DNA of 44,871 nt from Anaerolineae bacterium (lineage in GTDB: Bacteria > Chloroflexota > Anaerolineae > JAFGEY01): positions 1 through 44,871 of the forward strand of contig JAFGIE010000138.1 of the NCBI GenBank assembly GCA_016929775.1. Direction: 5' to 3'. The notes beneath the pieces were generated by a model. It was given only the letters and a program-made list of their open reading frames with translations, ran no database searches and was not told where the DNA came from. Shown here one piece after another: positions 40,476 through 44,871 of this stretch. How positions within the stretch are numbered: the first letter of the stretch is position 1; each line of letters opens with the position of its first letter. The position numbers were made by a program, and so were the translations under genes.

Positions 40476-40511
40476 GCACGGGCGCCGAGCCCTGCCTGGC
40501 GCGCCCCGTGC
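40476..40511 (-). other. hairpin in the xpt leader
   Basis: GCACGGG (40476-40482) pairs with CCCGTGC (40505-40511), and three more pairs form after a bulged C at 40504. No U-run follows in the direction of transcription, so it is leader structure rather than a clear terminator. Confidence 0.4.
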
Positions 40512-40539
40512 TCGCTCTGCCGGGGCGCCTTCACGACGG

Positions 40540-40567
40540 ATTATACGCCGAAGATGGGAAAGCGCAA
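40540..40567 (-). promoter_or_regulatory. candidate promoter of xpt
   Basis: Minus-strand TATAAT (40545-40540) is a perfect -10; TTGCGC (40567-40562) lies 16 bases upstream as a four-of-six -35. Confidence 0.65.
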
Positions 40568-40577
40568 GCGATCGCCG

Positions 40578-41774
40578 TCAGAGCAGGGACGCGTACACCT
40601 CGAGTACGAGGCGCGCCATGGTCAGCGAGGAGAAGTGCTGCGCACGTGCGCGCGCCTCCGCGGACTTGAGCGCCAGGAGCGCCGGGTCGCGCAGCAAGCG
40701 CAGCGCCTTGTCCGCCATGTCGGCGGGATCCGGCGCGCACAGCAGACCCCCAGCCTCGTCCTCCAGGATGTCCAGCGTACCTGGGCCGCGTACGGCGACG
40801 ACCGGGGTGCCCGACGCCATCGCCTCTACGGTGACCAGGCCTTGGGTCTCGGTCTGCGAGGCAAAGAGGAACAGGTCAGCCGCGGCATAGACATCAGCCA
40901 TCTCGGTGTAGGGCCGGTAGCCGGCAAAGTGCACGCGGTGTGCGATGTGGAGTTGCTGCGCCAGCTCGCGCAGCGCACCCTCGGCGGGGCCCTGTCCCAC
41001 GATCGCCAACCTCGCCTCGGGCGCGCGAGCCCAGATCTGAGCCAGGGCGCGCACCAGGAGCGGGACGTTCTTCTCAAAGCAGACCCGCCCGCTAAAGAGG
41101 AGCAGCTTTTCGTGCGGCAGCACCCCCCACTCGCGCCGGATGCGCGCGCCGTCTCCGCCTTGGAAGCGCGCGACCTCGATCCCGGTCGGGATCACGTCGA
41201 CTGGGGCGCGCAGGTAGTAGCTGCGGAGCAGGTCCGCGACCTGGCGCGACGGCGCAATGACCCGGTCGAACCGGTTGCAGTACCAGTGGAAGGTGTTCAG
41301 CGAGAACCAGTGCGCAAATCCGCGGCGGATGGTCGGCGGCAGGTAGCACAGGGGCGCATAGTGCGGCATAAAGTCTTCGAACAGCGTGTGAAACGTGTGC
41401 ACCAGGGGCACAGGCGTGTGGCGATGCCAGTACATGGCCAACATGCCGAGCGTCAGCGGCGTGTGAATGTGCAGGATGTCCACGTCGAGGTCCAGGATCT
41501 GCGCGCGCTGGCGGGCATAGGCGCGGCTGAGAAAGCGCACCATCCCATCCTCGGGGTAGAGGAGCACGGGGTGCGCTGGGAAGCGGATCACGCCCTCGAG
41601 GGGCGTGCGATCCCCGTCGATGAAGCGCCGGCGCGTCGGCAGGTCCCCATAGTCCAGCGCGGCGACATACACCTCGTGCCCCAAGGCACGCAGGGCGCGG
41701 GTCAGGGCCGAGACCGAGACGGAAACACCGTTGATCCGGGGCCAGAATGTATCGGTCACCATGCAGATGCGCAT
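40578..41774 (-). CDS. glycosyltransferase family 4
   Basis: This 398-residue GT-B glycosyltransferase has the N-terminal acceptor domain 'ICMVTDTFWPRINGVSVSVSALTRALRALGHEV' and 'LHIHTPLTLGMLAMYWHRHTPVPLVHTFHTLFEDF'. The donor domain has 'LLFSGRVCFEKNVPLLVRAL', 'RVHFAGYRPYTEMADVYAAADLFLFASQTETQGLVTVEAMASGTPVVAV' with the EX7E-type acidic pair. Similarity in layout is to diacylglycerol glucosyltransferases and mannosyltransferases, so glycolipid synthesis is possible. ATG 41774 was chosen; a GTG at 41801 overlapping the preceding gene's stop is an alternative. It follows the small membrane protein gene. Confidence 0.9.
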   Translation of the reverse strand: MRICMVTDTFWPRINGVSVSVSALTRALRALGHEVYVAALDYGDLPTRRRFIDGDRTPLEGVIRFPAHPVLLYPEDGMVRFLSRAYARQRAQILDLDVDILHIHTPLTLGMLAMYWHRHTPVPLVHTFHTLFEDFMPHYAPLCYLPPTIRRGFAHWFSLNTFHWYCNRFDRVIAPSRQVADLLRSYYLRAPVDVIPTGIEVARFQGGDGARIRREWGVLPHEKLLLFSGRVCFEKNVPLLVRALAQIWARAPEARLAIVGQGPAEGALRELAQQLHIAHRVHFAGYRPYTEMADVYAAADLFLFASQTETQGLVTVEAMASGTPVVAVRGPGTLDILEDEAGGLLCAPDPADMADKALRLLRDPALLALKSAEARARAQHFSSLTMARLVLEVYASLL

Positions 41775-41791
41775 CGACGTCTCTCGGTCCT

Positions 41792-42022
41792 CTAGACCCA
41801 CCAGACCAGGAGCACGATCAGCGCTGGAACGCTCAGCAGGAGGAGCAGTCCCAGGACATTGCCCGCTTTCCAGCGCCGGGGAAAGGTCGGGCTGAAGAGG
41901 TTGGCGATCAAGACGGGAATGCCGATCGCCAGGAGGAGGAGCAGGATGTCAAAGACGAGATAAGTGCCTGCGGCGATCGTCTCGCGCGCAGTCAACTGTG
42001 GGGCAATATCGTCCCTGTCCAC
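41792..42022 (-). CDS. small two-helix membrane protein
   Basis: This 76-residue protein of unknown function has two membrane segments (about 20-42 and 53-74) joined by a short basic loop 'SPTFPRRWKAGN'. GTG 42022 is preceded by AGGAGA. It is read from the strong promoter at 42119-42147 and its stop lies 17 bases before the GT4 start, so it is probably co-transcribed with that glycosyltransferase. Confidence 0.65.
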   Translation of the reverse strand: MDRDDIAPQLTARETIAAGTYLVFDILLLLLAIGIPVLIANLFSPTFPRRWKAGNVLGLLLLLSVPALIVLLVWWV

Positions 42023-42118
42023 GGATCGCCGTCTCCTACCCGGGCCACCAGTTGAGCGCGCAGGTGCGGCGCGCCGTGCGAGGCGCGTTGCTGGCCCTGG
42101 CCCTTGCTATGTGGCGGG

Positions 42119-42147
42119 ATTGTACCGTCACGTGGGCCAAATGTCAA
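42119..42147 (-). promoter_or_regulatory. sigma70-type promoter of the small membrane protein/GT4 unit
   Basis: Minus-strand TTGACA (42147-42142) and TACAAT (42124-42119) are separated by 17 bases. The start is near 42112, giving a leader of about 90 bases. Confidence 0.82.
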
Positions 42148-42205
42148 GCACGGATCGGCAAGCAGCTGCTGGATGGTCCGTGGTTCAGGCAACTGGCCCG
42201 CGAGG

Positions 42206-42243
42206 CGATGGGCGGTTGCCCCTACGCCCCATCGGCGATGGGG
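42206..42243. promoter_or_regulatory. cluster of three CGATGGG half-sites
   Basis: CGATGGG occurs at 42206-42212 and 42236-42242 on the plus strand and inverted at 42228-42234. The last two form a perfect CCCCATCG-G-CGATGGGG palindrome. The whole gap 42023-42397 holds no gene I can support: it contains this cluster, the minus-strand promoter, and an AT-rich patch (42329-42342) that is the only plausible -10 for the plus-strand ATPase gene. Confidence 0.4.
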
Positions 42244-42397
42244 AGAGGGTCGATCTCGCCGGCGACCACGATTCGGCGCGACCCACGTGGGAACACGCGA
42301 TCTGTGAAACCTCCTGGCGGGCAGTGCGTATATCTTTTATAGGCCATCCGGTTGGCTGAGGACCAGCTACAGGGCGAGCCACGACCAGGGACCCCAT

Positions 42398-43567
42398 ATG
42401 CGCATTCTACTCATGACGGGCAAGGGCGGCGTAGGCAAGACCAGCGTCGCCGCAGCGACGGCGCTGCGCTGCGCCGATCTGGGCTACCGCACGATCGTCG
42501 TCAGCACCGACGCGGCGCACAGCCTTGCCGACGCGCTGGACATGCCGCTGGGACCCGATGCCGCGCAGGTAGCGGGACACTTGTGGGCCCAGGAGCTGGA
42601 CGTGCTCGACCAGGCGGAGCGGCACCTGGGCAGCCTCAAGCGCTACGCGGCTTCTGCTTTTGCCGTGCGGGGCCTGGAGCGGATCGTGGCGGAAGAGCTG
42701 ACCGTGCTGCCCGGGCTGGAAGAACTGACGAGTCTGATCCGGGTGGTGCAGCTCTATGACGAGGGCGCCTACGACGTGATCGTAATGGACTGCGCGCCGA
42801 CCGGCGCCACGCTGCAGCTCTTGGCGATGCCCGAAGCCGGACGGTGGTACCTGGAGCGGCTGCTGCCCCTAGAGAAGCGGGTTTTCGCCCTGGTTCGGCC
42901 CGTGCTCCGTGCGGTGAGCGATCGGCCGATCCCGGAGCAGGCGGTGTATGACGCGTTGGCCTTGCTGGTCGAGCAGTTGAAGCGCATGCAGGCCCTGCTC
43001 AGCGATCCAGCGCACACCTCCGCACGCCTGGTTGTCAACCCGGAAAAGATGGTGATCGTCGAGACGCGCCGCGCCTACACGTACCTCAGCCTGTATGGCT
43101 ATGCGGTGGACGCGCTGATCTGCAACCGTCTGCTGCCCGCCGAGGCCGACGGGGCATACCTGGAGCAGTGGCGTGCGATCCAGCAGGGGTACCGCGAGGT
43201 GATCGAGGCCTCGTTCGCCCCCCTCCCGATCCTCGACGTGCCGCTCTTTGAGCGTGAAGTGGTAGGGCTCGACATGCTGCGGCGCATGGGTGAGACGATC
43301 TATGCGGCGCGCGACCCGGCAGCGGTGATGTACCGCGGCGCGGGACAGCGCATTGTCGCGGAAGGCGATGGGTATGCGCTGCGCGTGCCGCTGCCCATGG
43401 CGAGCGGCAAGGTCCAGGTGAACCGCACTTCGGCGGACGAGCTGGTGGTGCAGGTTGGCAGTCGGAAGCGCATGTTCAGCCTGCCGCACACGTTGGCTGC
43501 CATGCGGATCGGGGGCGCGCATCACGAGGATGGCGTCCTGCAGGTCGACTTTGCTCCTGCCGACTGA
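42398..43567 (+). CDS. ArsA/Get3-family ATPase with Hsp20-like C-terminal domain
   Basis: This 389-residue P-loop ATPase has the deviant Walker A 'GKGGVGKTS' (8-16), switch I 'VVSTDAAHSLADAL', switch II 'VIVMDCAPTGATLQLL' and the 'ICNRLLP' A-loop region of the ArsA/TRC40 family. The last ~70 residues ('GYALRVPLPMASGKVQVNRTSADELVVQVGSRKRMFSLP') match the Hsp20-like domain often attached in bacterial ArsA-like proteins. No arsenic genes or second ATPase half are nearby, and the Get3 CxxC pair is not seen, so arsenite export or tail-anchored targeting cannot be claimed. AGGGA precedes ATG 42398. It is followed by the YvlD-like gene. Confidence 0.88.
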   Translation: MRILLMTGKGGVGKTSVAAATALRCADLGYRTIVVSTDAAHSLADALDMPLGPDAAQVAGHLWAQELDVLDQAERHLGSLKRYAASAFAVRGLERIVAEELTVLPGLEELTSLIRVVQLYDEGAYDVIVMDCAPTGATLQLLAMPEAGRWYLERLLPLEKRVFALVRPVLRAVSDRPIPEQAVYDALALLVEQLKRMQALLSDPAHTSARLVVNPEKMVIVETRRAYTYLSLYGYAVDALICNRLLPAEADGAYLEQWRAIQQGYREVIEASFAPLPILDVPLFEREVVGLDMLRRMGETIYAARDPAAVMYRGAGQRIVAEGDGYALRVPLPMASGKVQVNRTSADELVVQVGSRKRMFSLPHTLAAMRIGGAHHEDGVLQVDFAPAD

Positions 43568-43597
43568 TGCGGCAGGGGGAGCTATGAAAGGAGAGAC

Positions 43598-43999
43598 GTG
43601 AGTATGAAGCTCGTGCTGCGCTGGATCATCACTGCGTTCGCGCTCTTTGTCGCCGCTTGGCTGGTGCCGGGGATCCGGGTGGATGGGAGCGGGTGGGTGG
43701 TGTACGCGGCGATGGCGGTGGTCCTGGGCCTGGTCAACGCCGTCGTGCGCCCCGTGCTCAAGCTGCTGACCTGCCCGCTGATCGTGCTCACGCTGGGGCT
43801 GTTCACGCTGGTGATCAATGCCCTCACGCTGTGGCTGTCGTCGTGGATCGCCGTGCGCTGGCTGAACGTCGGCTTTTACGTCGAGGACTTTTGGGCTGCG
43901 CTCCTGGGCTCGGTGATCGTCAGCGTGGTCTCGATCGCGCTGAGCGTGTTCGTCCGAGATGACGACGAGGAGAGAAAGCGGGAGCGCCCGCGCACCTAG
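43598..43999 (+). CDS. YvlD-like (phage-holin-family-4 superfamily) membrane protein
   Basis: This 133-residue protein has four membrane helices and the family pattern 'MAVVLGLVNAVVRPVLKLLTCPLIVLTLGLFTLVINALTLWLSSWIA', followed by a charged tail (RDDDEERKRERPRT). The database name mentions holins, but the nearby genes are chromosomal housekeeping genes and the YvlD group is a general bacterial membrane family of unclear function. GTG 43598 has AAGGAGAGAC upstream; ATG 43604 is an alternative two codons in. It lies 30 bases after the ArsA-like gene and is probably co-transcribed. Confidence 0.88.
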   Translation: MSMKLVLRWIITAFALFVAAWLVPGIRVDGSGWVVYAAMAVVLGLVNAVVRPVLKLLTCPLIVLTLGLFTLVINALTLWLSSWIAVRWLNVGFYVEDFWAALLGSVIVSVVSIALSVFVRDDDEERKRERPRT

Positions 44000-44072
44000 G
44001 CAAGACGCACAGGGGAGAGGGCACAGCCAGCGGGCAGGGCGTGCGGCAGCACAGGACCGGCGACGGCGCTAC

Positions 44073-44708
44073 TCAGCCCCCCTTGGCGAGCTCGACGTGG
44101 GGCGCCTGGACGAGCAGCGACTGGTCGGGCGCCATGCCTTGCTCTGCCAGCGCCTGAACGTACTCGGGGTGGAAGCGGAAGCGACCCTCGCACAGGATCT
44201 CCCGGTCCCAGGGATTGAGCAGCAGGGCATCGGTGATCAGGCCAATGTAGTCAGGCACCGTGGCCCCCTGGGTGTGGGCGTACATGACGGCGCTCCTCAC
44301 TTCGGTGGCTCCAAGCGATCTCACCTTGTCCGCCGCCATGGTCAGCGTCTCGCCGGAAGCACAGATCTCGTCGACGATTAGGATCCGACATCCGGCAACC
44401 AGAGCCGGAGGCTCGACCAACCACCGTGGGTGTGCGTACCGGACGACGTCGTTGACCCGCCTCGAGAGCCGGATCGGGTAGAGCTCGACCTGGAGCATGT
44501 GGGCGATCAGCGTTCCCGGGTAGTACCCACCGCGACCGATGGCGAGCACGATCTGCGGCCCAAAGCGGGATGTGGCCCGAGCCAGCGCCCTGCAGATCCC
44601 GTGAAAGCTCTCCCACGAAACGGGGCGGATGCCCCGCCTGGTCGAATAGTCGTACGGCTGGTTCGACGTGCCTCCTTTGGGGACGCTGCCCCGGCAGTGT
44701 GATGCCAC
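44073..44708 (-). CDS. phosphoribosyltransferase-family protein
   Basis: This 211-residue protein has the PRPP-binding loop 'ILIVDEICASGETLTMAADKV', and 'IVLAIGRGGYYPGTLIAHML' forms the pyrophosphate-loop region, as in hypoxanthine/xanthine-guanine phosphoribosyltransferases of the COG2236 type. The C-terminal third ('DALLLNPWDREIL...FRFHPEYVQAL') is an added segment. The N-terminal ~30 residues look non-conserved, but GTG 44708 is the only start with a good SD (AGAGGAAG). The substrate may be a purine base; not certain. It has its own promoter. Confidence 0.8.
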   Translation of the reverse strand: MASHCRGSVPKGGTSNQPYDYSTRRGIRPVSWESFHGICRALARATSRFGPQIVLAIGRGGYYPGTLIAHMLQVELYPIRLSRRVNDVVRYAHPRWLVEPPALVAGCRILIVDEICASGETLTMAADKVRSLGATEVRSAVMYAHTQGATVPDYIGLITDALLLNPWDREILCEGRFRFHPEYVQALAEQGMAPDQSLLVQAPHVELAKGG

Positions 44709-44750
44709 GATCTGCGCTTCCTCTTGTGTGGCGGGGTCTCCGATGTACGC

Positions 44751-44779
44751 ATTGTATCACGAACCGGCGGGTTTGTGAA
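44751..44779 (-). promoter_or_regulatory. sigma70-type promoter of the phosphoribosyltransferase gene
   Basis: Minus-strand TTCACA (44779-44774) and TACAAT (44756-44751) are separated by 17 bases, with an extended -10 (TGATACAAT). The start is near 44744, giving a 36-base leader. Confidence 0.8.
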
Positions 44780-44788
44780 GATGGCGCG

Positions 44789-44871
44789 TGTCAACTCAAA
44801 TGATAATGTTACCGAAGCGTGATCGTTCCGTCAGATGATAATGTTACCGGGCTACGGCCATCTGTGGCCTC
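44789..44871. mobile_element. possible end of an insertion sequence (truncated by window)
   Basis: From TGTCAACTC at 44789 the base composition becomes more AT-rich. A 19-mer, TCAAATGATAATGTTACCG (44796-44814), recurs with one change at 44831-44849, 35 bases later. Repeated short terminal motifs behind a TGTCA-type tip are typical of IS21-family ends. No transposase is visible, because the element would continue beyond 44871. The alternative is an operator with two direct sites for a gene outside the window. Confidence 0.4.

Noticed and set aside
40436..40535. Purine riboswitch in the xpt leader
   Set aside because: The leader is GC-rich with one hairpin; the conserved three-way junction and loop-loop bases of purine riboswitches could not be found.
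42398..43567. Arsenite resistance operon
   Set aside because: The ATPase is of the ArsA family, but there is no ArsB, ArsR, ArsC or ArsD gene in the neighbourhood and only a single ATPase half is present.
43598..43999. Phage holin / prophage remnant
   Set aside because: Although the family is named after holins, it is the YvlD-like chromosomal group and no other phage gene is nearby.

Overview
The window is a GC-rich (by eye about two thirds G+C) bacterial chromosome segment with close packing, many GTG/TTG starts with good Shine-Dalgarno (SD) sequences, ATGA/GTGA start-stop overlaps, and sigma70-type promoters (TTGACA-17-TACAAT class). The mix of families suggests a Chloroflexota-like organism: UPF0371/DUF1846, YbjN, a DUF348/G5/beta-propeller lipoprotein, a very long O-antigen-ligase fusion, GT39 proteins with C-terminal beta-sandwich repeats, and Thr/Pro-rich lipoprotein-type linkers. 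This is inference from gene content; no 16S gene is present.

Layout. 102-346: a promoter, tRNA-Phe and tRNA-Gly, and a terminator. 399-5037 (minus): a sulfur amino acid operon, Rrf2/IscR-like regulator -> metY -> metX -> metW -> cysE/epsC, read from one strong promoter. 5034-6419 (minus): a class C beta-lactamase-like serine hydrolase with a near-perfect dyad in its promoter region. 6701-12557 (plus): a tightly coupled catabolic operon, YbjN - hydantoinase/oxoprolinase A and B - iron-sulfur flavoprotein - galactonate-dehydratase-type enolase. 12562-13545 (minus): a nucleotidyltransferase-fold protein. 13778-17171 (plus): an orphan membrane protein flanked by 19-bp direct repeats, a GH4 glycosidase and two small membrane proteins. 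17361-20622 (minus): PadR regulator, sugar-type solute-binding lipoprotein and glycerate 2-kinase.

20798-22015 (minus) is an AlkZ/YcaQ-like winged-helix protein. 22038-27175 (minus) is a three-gene envelope unit: OB-fold protein, DUF348-G5-propeller lipoprotein, and a 1024-residue protein joining a glycosidase-like ectodomain to an O-antigen ligase. 27337-27828 (plus) is a membrane-anchored coiled-coil/HhH protein. 27934-40567 (minus) is a long same-strand series: xanthine phosphoribosyltransferase, GHMP sugar kinase, radical SAM protein, HIT protein, DUF1846 protein, 2-hydroxyacid dehydrogenase, a DNA methyltransferase with an extra domain that looks nuclease-like, an ABC exporter and a GT39-type glycosyltransferase. 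40578-42147 (minus) holds a GT4 glycosyltransferase and a small membrane protein. 42398-43999 (plus) holds an ArsA/Get3-like ATPase and a YvlD-like membrane protein. 44073-44779 (minus) is a phosphoribosyltransferase. The last ~80 bases are AT-richer with a repeated 19-mer, possibly the end of an insertion sequence that continues outside the window.

The best candidates for something undescribed are the O-antigen ligase fused to an ectodomain that lacks the expected catalytic nucleophile, the methyltransferase/putative nuclease fusion, the Fe-S-type Rrf2 regulator heading a methionine/cysteine operon whose serine acetyltransferase carries a five-cysteine cluster, and the hydantoinase/flavoprotein/enolase operon. 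All functional statements rest on motif reading by eye; no database search was run.
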